From NCBI GenBank assembly GCA_032622095.1, contig CP136063.1, positions 270,685,426 to 270,749,425 of the forward strand: DNA of 64,000 nucleotides, in the 5' to 3' direction. The DNA comes from Siphonodentalium dalli (lineage: Eukaryota > Mollusca > Scaphopoda > Gadilida > Siphonodentaliidae). Within the stretch, counting starts at the first letter, position 1. Each line of letters opens with the position of its first letter. Made by a program: the position numbers and the translations under genes. Under the pieces are notes generated by a model that worked only from the letters and a program-made list of their open reading frames with translations, made no database searches and had not been told where the DNA came from. Shown piece by piece: positions 24,007-34,479 of the stretch.

Positions 24007-24602
24007 CAGGGTTCGCTCTGCCACTTGCCAAATTTGCCAATGGCAAAAATAATTCACAGTTGGCAAAAAATATTTTCATTTGGCAAAAGTTTTGGCAAGT
24101 CACTTTTTAATTCCTTATTAATGAAGTTAAAAAATATCGGTCAATCAATACCATTCATTTTCGGAAATTATTACAATGGAATTATATTAGTTGTGTTTTA
24201 TATGGTTTCGCAAAAGTTAACACCTCCATTAAGATGCAGTTAATCTGATATCATTAGTATCGACGGGTGGAGGGTTAACTCTATTTAGTGTGATGGTGGT
24301 GCTTACATAGCTAATCTTCATATGATGTTCGCTTTTGATCAAGCAACGCTGCTACTATTGTATTGTTCGGTAATCGGTTTATTGTTGTATGATAAACCGT
24401 AATAGATGAGATCATAATCATTAACTAACTGCTTTTTTATCGATATCAAACAGTGAGTGTCGAAACATAAGACTCAGTCAAGGTTGCAGAAAATGATGCT
24501 ATTGGGAATAATATTTGGCAAATTCTAAAAGAATTTGGCAAAAAATATTTTCATTTGGCAAATTATTTGGCAAATGTAAATTTCGTTCCAGCGCGGACCC
24601 TG
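24007..24602. mobile_element. hAT-like non-autonomous element, 596 bp
   Basis: Begins CAGGGTTCGCTCTG and ends CCAGCGCGGACCCTG, an inverted pair of about 14 bp. It is flanked by TTCATGAC (23999-24006) and ATCATGAC (24604-24611, one extra A between), a 7-of-8 match to an 8-bp duplication, as expected for hAT. Near both ends the same strand carries TTGGCAAAAAATATTTTCAT followed by TTGGCAAA, a direct repeat at about 24061 and 24536. It interrupts a 172-bp monomer that resumes at 24605. No transposase frame. Confidence 0.8.
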
Positions 24603-25009
24603 AATCATGACAAATTTCAAAGAGATCAGACTAAAGGCACAACCTGTATCCCGCGACAAAGTAAATTGTTGACGGACACACAGACACACGGATGACGGAC
24701 GCCAACCCATGGCAATAGCTCAAACTTACAAAGTTGTAAGTTGAGCTAATAAAACGGGATGCGTTGGAATTTTGCAAAATGAATAAAATGAAAACCGTCA
24801 GGAGCTCCGAAATAGGGGTGGGCGGGTCACCGGAAACACAGGTATATATTTTTTTGGCTTTACTACTTCGGGGTTCATGCAGTTTGCTGAATTTTTCTTG
24901 CGGTAAAAATCCGATGACCACATTGAACCCGCCGTTCATTTCTTATATAATACAGCAGTATTACATGGGGTGACACCACTATAGAGGGGGTCAATTACTT
25001 AAATCTAGG

Positions 25010-25183
25010 GAAGTCGATAGCCGAGAGGTACTGTAGTGTACTGGTCTCTCGTGCTAGCGGGCCAGGGATCGCAACCTGGTCAGGGTATTCTGACAAAAAT
25101 CAGAACTCGGTCAGATACCAAGTTTGTAAAGCTGAAAAGTCTCATTTGAGATCACTGAATAAAGATCCGAATGCAAAAAAAAA
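25010..25183 (+). mobile_element. tRNA-derived SINE
   Basis: Starts with a polymerase III A-box-like TAGCCGAGAGG (about 25018) and about 40 bp later carries a T-arm-like CCAGG-GATCGCAA-CCTGG whose stem pairs perfectly, at the B-box position. A non-tRNA body follows and the element ends TCACTGAATAAAGATCCGAATGC plus A9, taken as an oligo-A tail. The B-box consensus is imperfect, so this copy is old. Nothing further is seen between 24741 and 25009. Confidence 0.75.
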
Positions 25184-25284
25184 CGACTTCCCCCATTACA
25201 ACATCTATCCAGGTATTTTGTTGTTCTGCAGTATGCTGTCTGATTGGGGGTGCGGACATTAATGGCTAACCTGTGTACATGCCT

Positions 25285-26360
25285 CGGGGTATCTGGAGAA
25301 GTCAGCCCAAAACAAGGTCGGCCACAAGAGAAGTCGGCCCGGGTAAATTAAAGATTGGTCAAGAAAAGTCGGCCCCATTATTATTTTACTGCTTGTTAAT
25401 GCCTGTGGCACAATAAGATGAGACCGACATTTCGCCACACGGTGTCATAAGGGATTACATCACCTCGTAGCATTCCATTTTATGTGACCATGTTTTGGTC
25501 ACATGGTGTCAAGGAGGATTATATCACCTCCTGGCAATCCATTTTCTTATCGCGCACTGTCATGGTTTTACGCAGATACGGTATGTCGATAGGGTTCGTT
25601 AAACGGAAATTTAAATCTGTACCGGAAAAATAGCCATATATACAAGACATGGTATTAGACCAGATACGAACCTTCACACTTAGTCAGCCAATTAATCTAT
25701 AGACCTAAACAATGTCCTGTCATAATTATAATGGGCGTCGCGCCAGAGGGATTTCCACATGGAAGCAGTCAGCGAAACGCCGATAAAGATCAACACTAAG
25801 TCATATACAATGTAGTGTTGAACAAGGTTTCCGTGACACCTGATATACATGTACCCTGCTTGACAAAACAAGTGTCCACCTAACCGCGGTGCAGTTAGCG
25901 TTGCCACCGTGGCTGAAATGCAACTACACCGCGGCTCCACCGGCTAACTACAGTTGGGCCGCGGTGTAATTGCCGTTCGGCCATGGTGTAATTGTCGCGG
26001 TGTACGTTCATTAAACTGAAAAAAGACGATACTAACCAGAAATCTAACCACGGTGTACATGCCGTTCGGCTGCGGTGTAGTTGCCTTTCGGTCGCAGTGT
26101 ACTTGCTGTTAGGCCACGGTGTACTTGCCGTTCGGCCGCGGTGCTCAACTGCAGTTACAAACTCTGACACCGCGGGCCGAACGGCAAATACACCGCGGTG
26201 CCAATGGACACTTGTTTTGTCCAGCGGGGTATGTTACTCAATTGAGTAAACATGTCACTAACTGATGTTAATAGCTGGGCCGACTTCGTACGGGGCCGAA
26301 TTCGGGGCCGAATTCTCTGGGGCCGACTTCGTAGCGGGGCCGACTTCTCCTGTATTCCGC
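25285..26360. repeat. Inverted clusters of GGCCGACTT motifs (foldback)
   Basis: On the left (25292-25378) the word AGAAGTCGGCCC occurs four times with small changes. On the right (26278-26350) its reverse complement GGGCCGACTTC or GGGCCGAATTC occurs five times. The arms face each other across a spacer that holds MITE copy 4. The 25380-25853 spacer also has a paired TTATATCACCTC/TTACATCACCTC direct repeat. Confidence 0.6.
25854..26229 (+). mobile_element. MITE-CG copy 4, 376 bp
   Basis: Ends CCCTGCTTGACAAAACAAG and CTTGTTTTGTCCAGCGGGG, TA at 25852-25853 and 26230-26231. The centre has TTAAACTGAAAAAAGACGAT. It is the cleanest copy inside, with regular CCGCGGTG words. Confidence 0.92.
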
Positions 26361-26370
26361 CTTGGTGTGT

Positions 26371-27193
26371 GCACATTAAAGAACGCTACTGCAGTCGCCA
26401 CAGGGTTATAAAGTTACTAGTACTCGGCCGTGGTAGCACCTGGACCCGACAGTAATGATTAACAGCCCGAGGGCCTATTTATAGACCCGAGACGGAGTTA
26501 ATCATTCCTGGAGTGCTGTAAAGAAACCAAGGTGCCCGACAAAATCATGCTATTACTATTATTACCACACCGTCCTGGTGTGAGCATGCTTTAATGAAAA
26601 CAAAGCTTAGCGCTCGCTTCTGTTCAACTTCACCTTAAAATCATGGAATCATGACGTGTGGGTAAAATAATGTTCATCTAATAAAGAACGCCCTCTAAAG
26701 TGGTAAAAATATTAAGTAATATTGTTAACGTTGGAATCAACAGAAAGATCAGACTTTAATTTTTGAGGCGCGCGATCGCTCTTGCGCACCATCGCGCGGC
26801 TAAAATTGAAAACCAGTGAGCGATCAATATTTCGTCAGCATTGAATCGGAGTATTAAATTAATTCCTTATTAATAATTATGAATTACAATTAATATACCG
26901 GGGTAGGAGCATGTACAATATGAAAACACAGTGTGTAACATTCACTTGTGCTAATGGATAGTGGATTAAGCAGTGTTAAACCATCAAAGAGTTTCAATGG
27001 ACATCCATCGTGAGTAAACTACTAGTAATTCAATTTACGCAACATTTATGAATGTATTTCCGCTGTTTATTTTATCTTGATAGAAACCGCGCGGCTGGCC
27101 AAAACCCAGCGAGCGGGACTATGCGCGCCTACATTTTGTAAACATGAAAGTCTGAAAGATATCTGTATGAATTTGAACTGAATACACATGTAC
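26371..27193. other. No gene recognised
   Basis: Mixed sequence with local CpG-rich patches (GCGCGCGATCGCTC near 26767, CGCGCGGCTGGCC near 27087). A loose inverted pair, ATTAACAGCCCGAGG and CGAGACGGAGTTAAT, lies at 26458-26505. No frame with recognisable content. Confidence 0.4.
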
Positions 27194-27195
27194 TA

Positions 27196-27579
27196 CCCTG
27201 CTGGGCAAAACAAGTGTCCACTTAACCACGGTGCGCTTAGCATTGCCACTGCGGCTGAAATGCAACTGCACAGCGGCTCCACCAGCTAACTACAGTTGGG
27301 CCGCGGTGTATTTGCCATTCGACCATGGTGTATAGTTGCCGCTGTGTGCATTTATTAAACTGAAAAAAGACAATATAAACCAGAAATCTAACCACGGTGT
27401 AATACCATTCGGCCCCATTGTAGTTGCTTTTCGGCCATGGTGTACATGTGTACTTGACGGTCGGCCATGGTGTACTTGCCGCTTGGCCGCGGTGCTCAAC
27501 TGCAGTTACAAACTCTGACACCGCCGCCGAACGCCAAACACACAGCGGTGCCAATGGACACTTGTTTTGTCCAGCAGGG
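27196..27579 (+). mobile_element. MITE-CG copy 5, 384 bp
   Basis: Ends CCCTGCTGGGCAAAACAAG and CTTGTTTTGTCCAGCAGGG. TA precedes it, while CA follows, so one side of the duplication has mutated. It shares several changes with copy 3 (CCACGGTGCGCTTAGCATTG), suggesting a common sub-family. Confidence 0.9.
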
Positions 27580-28474
27580 CAGTACGATTGATCTTTTCAA
27601 TTTGAAAACAGAAAAAAAATTCTTTTTCAGTCCTAAATCAAATGATTAAATTAATGATAAGCAAATACCTGTGCAACCTTTGATGATTACTAGATTTGAG
27701 AACAAATTCAACAATGCCTCCAAGCTCCTGTCGAAAGTAAAAGTGCAATAATCATGTCACAAACACAGTTTACACATGATGTCATGAAATTGAATACACC
27801 TAACATTGAATTGCCTAGTCTTCGTGTATCTGTGGTACACAATAATCCATACAATCCTCAAAACAACATTCATTGTTGCACATTACATGAAACACAGATC
27901 AATCACTCGTTGATTTTTCAATTTCGTGCCATGTGGGGCCTTGACCTTGTAGTGGAGAAATCGGTGTATATAAAGTGTTTGTCGACGCCGATGCCGGCTC
28001 TAAATAAAAGTGTAATGTCTAGCTTCTTCGTTGTTTCTCAGTGGATCATGTGACTGCGATTTGGTATGTGTGTCCGGGTTGGGTCATGGATGATTTTGAT
28101 TATCGCACATGCACATTTAAATTTGATTTGTTTTTTTAATTTACAAATTTCGAGTAGAAGATTTGTTTACAATCGAGATGGCTAATCACAAACTGTGCCA
28201 CGGTAATATTTTACCGAATGCCATGTTATCAGACTAGAAAGGCTGTGATTAATCCTCGATTAATCTATTATTTGATTGAGTCTCTGAATGACTCAGTGAC
28301 TGAGTGAGGACAATTAAAAAGTGATCATCGGCAATCGTTGTTGTTGTACTTGTATCTAAATTCCTCCGTCGCGGTTGTCTTCGGGGCACGCTGCTCTCCT
28401 AACTCAGTACCGTTACTAACAGTCGATTGTGTTGAAGTTGAAGTGAAGAAAACGTAATTCTTCGATCAGTTTCT
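27580..28474. other. No gene recognised; one 99-codon frame
   Basis: The frame at 27754-28053 (+) starts with ATG and is open to TGA, but has no signal peptide, domain or splice context that I recognise. Codon composition is not distinctive. The remainder (28054-28474) is spacer. Confidence 0.3.
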
Positions 28475-28632
28475 GCTGGAGTCTGCGCAGTAACCTCCCG
28501 GAAGTCACGTGTGAAATTTACAAAAAAGCATACACGCTATTTTCGCTCTTGGTATAGAAATATAGAAAAATTATATGACGTCATAATTCACACGCATTTA
28601 GGTATAAACACCCACTGGGGTGGTTGCTATAA
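28475..28632 (+). repeat. SINE-like core, copy 2
   Basis: Matches the reverse complement of 62283-62470: TCTGCGCAG, then GGAAGTCACGTGT, TTATATGACGTCATAATTCA, TTTAGGTATAAACACCCACT and GGGGTGGTTGCTAT. It directly abuts LINE coding sequence (next codons YKYLGV), either because it inserted there or because it forms the 5' side of that LINE fragment. Confidence 0.75.
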
Positions 28633-29735
28633 GTATCTTGGGGTATTACTAAATGAGACCCATAAGGTTGGTGCGTGTGTAGAGACCTTTCCTAATTCTG
28701 GTGGACGCGCTGTAGCAGCAGTTATGTCGAAAGTCCGTTCATTCAATTCCATTGGATTCAAAACTTGTCTTGTGCCTATTCTAGAGTATTGTAGCGGAGT
28801 TTGGGGTCATCGGAACTTTCACTGTACCGATGCGTTCCAGCGATGCGTTCCAGCGATTTTATTTTTGGGTGTACATAGGTTTGCTCCAATCCCATCAATG
28901 AATGGAGAAATGGTTTGGGTACCTTCTATTGTCAGGCGCCACTTGAATATGTTTAAACTTTGGAATACCATTATTCGAATGGACTCCAAACGACTTGCAA
29001 AAGAAGTATTTAAATGGGAACCGAGAATAGATTGATAGTTGGGCGGGTGATATGAGGAAGTTATTATCTCTTTGTCAACAAATCCACGTGTATGATAGTC
29101 AACTAATTGTAGATTAAATAATTTGTGAGAAATACTCCAATGACAAAAACCAGGACGAGTGATGTAGAACGACTCAGGAAGCTAAGACTATATAAATATA
29201 TTAAATGTACGTATAACACCGAACTGTATGTAAATAGTTTTAACATTTCGAAACATGAACGTTCTGTAATGGCGTAGTTAATGTGTGGAATACTACCATT
29301 GTGTGTTGTAACCGGCTGGTGGAAGAGAGAGGATTTGGATGAACGGTTATGTGTATTTTGCCATAGGAACAGTGTTGAGGATGAACTCCATGTTATTTTT
29401 TTCATGTGGAGCGTACGATGACATCAGCGTTTACTTCTTTGCAAAGATAAATTTCTGTATAAATGGTGTAAATACTATTATTTTAATGGCTGGTTATTTA
29501 ATGACTAACTTTCGGCGTCAGACATCAAAACTTTTACCTAAAGCGTTTGAGAGGAGACAGTTCATAGTTACGACACCACGCAATGCAATTTAATGTAAAT
29601 ATTGGACTTAAAGTGACTTATAGGCCTTAACGACCGGGTGTATTGGACATGTAACATAACTTATGTGCGCATATGTATTATATTTATACACAGGTCACTA
29701 TAATAAAATATATTCAATTCAGTTCAATTCAATGA
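28633..29735 (+). pseudogene. LINE C-terminal fragment (after RT palm) and 3' tail
   Basis: From 28633 the frame reads YKYLGVLLNE, the conserved segment after the RT thumb in many LINEs. It continues with VPILEYCSGVWG and FLGVHRFAP boxes to a stop at 29033. Beyond it, broken frames keep an ERSVMA...CGILPL segment, then CVFCHRNSVEDELH (29350-29391), the CX2C...H end motif of LINE ORF2. The C-terminal residues run on to about 29590. The sequence ends at 29705-29732 in ATTCAATTCAGTTCAATTC, a microsatellite-like tail. Stops and frameshifts make it dead; the 5' part is absent. Confidence 0.85.
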
Positions 29736-32700
29736 AGAAAATATGAAAGATAATGTGAATAAACTGGGTGTGTTTTGGCTTATTGTCGCAAGAATAAAAG
29801 CCGACGTTATTTTTTTGCCATATATACCATGTACATGACGATGGTGCGTGAGATATGTGTATGTCCATCGCGAACAAAGATTCATGATTTACATGTACGT
29901 GAGTATACGGTCACTATACAATAATTATGTTAAATAACCATACAGCGCCAGATTCGCATATTTATAGCTATCGGCCTAACGTGTAACACATCGTGAGTAG
30001 TAATATTCAGGCCAGTGATGAGGACAAGCTGTCCGAATACGATAAGAATTGTGCTCTATTTACCCATCTACAGAACCCCTCAAACATTGTCGCAAGTGAT
30101 AATAAACAACAACAGTCGTATGATACAGCCGGCATGGCTATCATATCTATGTTTTCTCTACGCCGTGTTTAAACCCCAGCAGCCATGTTTTGTATTGTTT
30201 TCCCATTCGCAATAGCTAGACTATCGCACGCTGACAGCAATAACTGGTGATTATATAACATAAACTGGAGAACAATATTGTATGCCCCAGTTATGGTTAA
30301 GATAATCAGCAGCTAACACACTCTGATAAATAACGAACAAGAGGTTACTATATATATAACAATACAGCACGTACAACACCAATCGTCAGTGATCGGGGTA
30401 TTTCTTTGTCTCATATTACAAGGACAATCGGAACTAGGTAACGTGGCAATAGATGCAACATGCAAAAGAATGGGTCGGATGTCACACGCAGGGACGTGGT
30501 CTACGTTGGAGAAGGTGTGAACATTGGTATTGTCACCCCTTGAACCAAGGTTTCTCAATTCTGGGGAATTCCATTCGCACCAGCCATTGGGTTGGATATT
30601 TGCAACTAACGGCACAATATTTCATACTTTTGATCATTTTTTCAAACTGATGTGTTTTTTGTTAGAAAACCGAAAAAAGAATTATCAAAGTATCAGAAAG
30701 TTTCAACCTATATATTTTCATTAATTTACAGCTATTGAAAAATTTGGTAAAAGTTGAGGGTGCATATGCCTTTAGTGGGAGATGCAAGCCCCTATCTCCA
30801 CACTCATAACAAATCCAATTTAAAATTCCTAAAAAAAAACAAAAAATCTCTGGGCAGACTTTGATTTGACTCCTATTGGCGCATAATACCAATTTGCACT
30901 ATAAACTATATACACGGACGTTTAAACTAGTACCTCAAACATTCTAACTGTTTAAACGTTCCGAACTGTCATCCCCTCAAATTTGTTAATTTGTTAGGTT
31001 TCCAACTGATGGCCATTTCAGACAACAATTTTTGCCAAAAGTAATAAAATGTATTGATTATTGTCCAAACGTAGAATATTCCCACTAAATAATGGTTGCA
31101 ATTCGAACAGGTTCAACCTATATGTGGTGTTAATATCCAACTAGTGTTGTGTTAAGCATGATATTAATTTCCAACTTAAATTGTTTTGTCCAAATCCCTG
31201 TCCCCGGCTTTATACAATGGAATCGTGCGAACGTTACATGGTCATGGTATGGAAATATCCAGCTTAGAAATTGACATTGCACGCCCCTCCCTGCTACGAC
31301 GGGACATTGCATTTATACCACTCTCGTGTGTTTAAATATTCTCTCTACTTCCAACTGTTGGAAATGTACTAATATCATTTGTTCATTATTCAGATAACAA
31401 GATATGCATATACATGGTAAATATAGAGAGCGATTATTTCACTCATGTGCTGCAAGTTGATAGCATTACCATGGTCTTCTTTGGCTCAAGTGACGTGGTT
31501 TGAATGTCGCAGCGGTGGTGTCAAACTTGGAATTATAACTTGCACCAGGTCACTTAAATCAGACCAAATTCGCAAGTCCGGGGAATTCCATTTCCTCATT
31601 CGCTCGAAATTTTCCAAACATATACCACAAATGTTCCAACGGCTGCGAGTGTTCAATCTGACTCACATGTGGCTGGAAATTTACCTAATAACGGTTATCT
31701 AAATCCAACAGTTTACCAAAAGTTGAAAAATTTCTGTATTTTGGTCTAAAACATATTTCAGATTATATATTGGTTGGGAAAACTATCATAACGATTTCAA
31801 ACGATTTCTGGTTTGGTCGGAGGTGTACGTGGGACCAGCGTCACATCACAATGTTCTTGTTATACCGCAAATGTGTGTGCTAGTTTATCAAATAGTTTTC
31901 GAGCTTCATGTATTTGATTGATTGTTTGTTCTAGCCACTGTTACATGGAACAGGGGAAAAACATACAGTAACATGCATCATGTAGAACATATTGAACGAA
32001 TATAGTTTTGATTACCATCTACAATCGCTTATATAGCCAAACGCCAGCCGTGTCAAATATAAAGAATAAATATTTACAGTGTAAAAGTAACATGAGATCA
32101 TCGTCTAACTGGGAATGCTCGAGTGACTTTATTTTGCTTATGGTGCTCGACAATATATCATGGGTCGAGAATTACGGGGCTACTACATAATCGTAAGCAT
32201 GGTATATGCCTGCATAAATGTACGGGGTATATCATCGCTAGCGTTGCGTGTAACATATATAGAATATACACGTGTATGAGAGGTAATTATGTCATCAATA
32301 TCGAATAGGCATAATACAGTATGCACCAAGTCTTAACTGAGACTGGTTGAGAACTGGTTAACATGAAAATTGTCAGTTATGATTCTTAAATATACCATCT
32401 GCCCCAGTTGTCTTCATATCGCTTTATCCCTATGCGTATGGATTTTGCGAGTTGCTTCATGTGAATGAGATCAGTGGAGTTCAAAATGTATATAGATATT
32501 CAATGGATCCATTTGCCCAATATTCATTAGAGATAAGCTTTTCTCTAATGTCCGGCTTCTATGTCCTTTAGATTTTCCGACCTCAAACTTCGCACCCGCA
32601 AAGAACGATTGGCTTATTGAGCCAGTTCAAACGTTTCAATGACAAGCCGGTTTATAGGGACACTTTTAGGACCCGGGAGAGTAGTCCGTATATAACCTGT

Positions 32701-32829
32701 GTTGCTTATACGCGGTTATGTTTTATCGCTCGACAAAATCGTCCGTTATAAACAAAATTTTTAGTCAGGTCTTTTAAAATTCCCTGGCGTTCTATGTACT
32801 CTGATACTCGCTTATTTAGAATTCCGGTA
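29736..32829. other. No gene recognised
   Basis: AT-rich spacer of 3.1 kb. Small frames such as 30313-30615 (-) and 31445-31702 (+) have no signal peptide, domain or repeat support. The word GGGGAATTCCATT occurs at 30562 and 31579 in similar company, a weak dispersed repeat. I see no array, tRNA or terminal repeat. Confidence 0.5.
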
Positions 32830-34097
32830 AATACATTTCCAAGAGTTGAGCAGAGTCATTCCCCTATATGCATCCGGGTTACTACGAAAGCCTTTATTTT
32901 GATATAGTGGTACAAATAACCCTGTTGACCATTCATGGGGAAAACACCAGTGTCAATTATCGAACTGAATAGACGGGTGTAGTACGTTAATATAACGCCT
33001 TTAGTTGTCTTGATGTGGTCATTCGAGATGCGATCAACCCCACTAGATATAAAAAAAATTAACATGTCAATAATACTGGAGATTTCTTCCGAAATGATGG
33101 TGCTGTTCAATTCTTCAGTAATTTCTAGACCAAACATCTCGTTAATTAGGGGGTCTAGTTGAGTTGTTTCCTCTTCCACGCCCTGGGATTTAATGTGTTC
33201 AAATAAGTCATCCATCCCAATTCAGTTTGGGCCGCTCTCCTTGATAAGTAATTAGAGGGTTGGCCAAAATTCGCAGGTAGACATCTGCGACAGACACCAA
33301 TGTGCGTTATTGCAACGTCCATTTGCAGATAATTTTCGTATTCATTGTGTTTTTTTAAATCGTACTTACAGGTCTTGAAGAGGGTTTACTTAGTCAGACT
33401 TATTATTTAATTTTCGTTTTTGGCTCTATTAAACCTCTTTTGATTGATTCTACATTCTTTGTATAATCATGGCCTGTTGTGCTTATGCATAATGTTAGCA
33501 TTATCAGCTTTAACAATCTCTGATAAGACTTACCAGATATTTCTTCTGCAGCATATGTTAAAAGGTTCGCAATTTCAGAAGCACAGTGGGCGGTATTCGA
33601 TGTAATTCTTGTATGTCCATCGCAATACTTTCTCAAAAGTCTCCATATTCGCGCATCTCAATTAAGTTTATGAATTCTTCCGCTTTATCGTTTTCCCATT
33701 TTCCCATTCGCGACAGCAAGAAGCGTCCTTCGGATTCAAAGTGATCAAAATAAGATACCAGTGCCTCGTGCTATAGACTACTATTAATCTTCATTCTGAG
33801 AGCATCGTGCATATCAGACGTGGCACTAGACAAATCAAGGATTTCAAAATCAGACCACATACCTTTTCAGATCCTAACGCATAATACACTACGCTGGCAT
33901 CGCTGACATGTTTTAGTGCTTATATCCTTGCCGTCCGTTCATATATATACTCTTTGGTAAATTTAGTTACGTGAAGTAGTCGATAACCATATGTGTTGGG
34001 GCTACCATGGTCTTCCGATAATAATCTCATTTTCAAGAGATGTGCCCCAGTTGCTGTCTGTGTACTTTTTGTTTTCTGGTGGTACATAAACATTACC
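32830..34097 (-). pseudogene. LINE endonuclease-to-RT fragment, broken
   Basis: Read on the minus strand, 34097-34000 gives a YVPPEN...YTDS box of the endonuclease domain. 33990-33400 gives the linker (a HEALVSYFDHFESEG box, then a CASEIANLL...ISGKSYQ box). 33215-32856 gives the start of RT: INEMFG, then the usual SSGxDxISNxHIKT box (here SSGVDRISNDHIKT) and a RLFSSIIDTGVFP box. It stops before RT motif A. Numerous stops and shifts. Its upstream end is exactly at the TA bordering the 34100-42044 element. Confidence 0.78.
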
Positions 34098-34099
34098 TA

Positions 34100-34450
34100 C
34101 ACTGTAAATAGAAGTGTTCAAATTTGAGCGCATAAAATGCAGCAGATAATGAAGACTGTTCAATGTTCAGTTTAGAACAGATGTGTTCAATGAACGGCTA
34201 CTGGTGTTTAAATGTGAACGCATGTGTTCAATGAAATGAATGTAAGTGTTCAATTTTTGAATGCATTAAGCGTTCAGTTTTGAATATATCATGTTCCGAT
34301 TATGAACATGAGTGTTCGAAATATTTGAACACTTGATGTGTTCCGAACACTTCAACAGCTTGTTAACGCCTATATGTGTTCAAACAAGAAACGCTTAACA
34401 CAGGTGTTCACATAAGGACTAAATGTGAACACTGGCATTCTTCATACGAA
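34100..34450. repeat. Left subterminal GTGTTCA cluster
   Basis: About a dozen GTGTTCA, GTTCAAT, GAACAC and GTGTTCG words within 350 bp in both directions. In CACTA-type elements such clusters bind the transposase; that role here is inferred. Confidence 0.75.
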
Positions 34451-34479
34451 CACAAGACTTTAAAATTCAGTATCAAATG

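Larger units (their letters stand above)
18640..24740. repeat. ~172-bp satellite-like array with insertions
   Basis: The monomer consists of AAAATCCAAGATGGCTGC, GGCCATGTTTTTTGG, a GACCCCAAAATGACTCG box, CCCATCTACATGTCA, CATCCATGACAAATTTCATG, ACGACCTGTAGCCCG and a GGATTTAGTCATGCAAAG box. More than twenty monomers are present, the outermost most diverged. The array ends at about 24740 with a GACGGACACACAGACACAC tail and a GTAAGTTGAGCTAA terminus. Many ~70-codon frames on both strands are simply translations of the monomer. MITEs and a hAT-like element interrupt it. Confidence 0.93.

Noticed and set aside
27754-28053. 99-codon frame as a host gene
   Set aside because: No domain, signal peptide, splice context or repeat-independent support; length is within chance expectation for this window.
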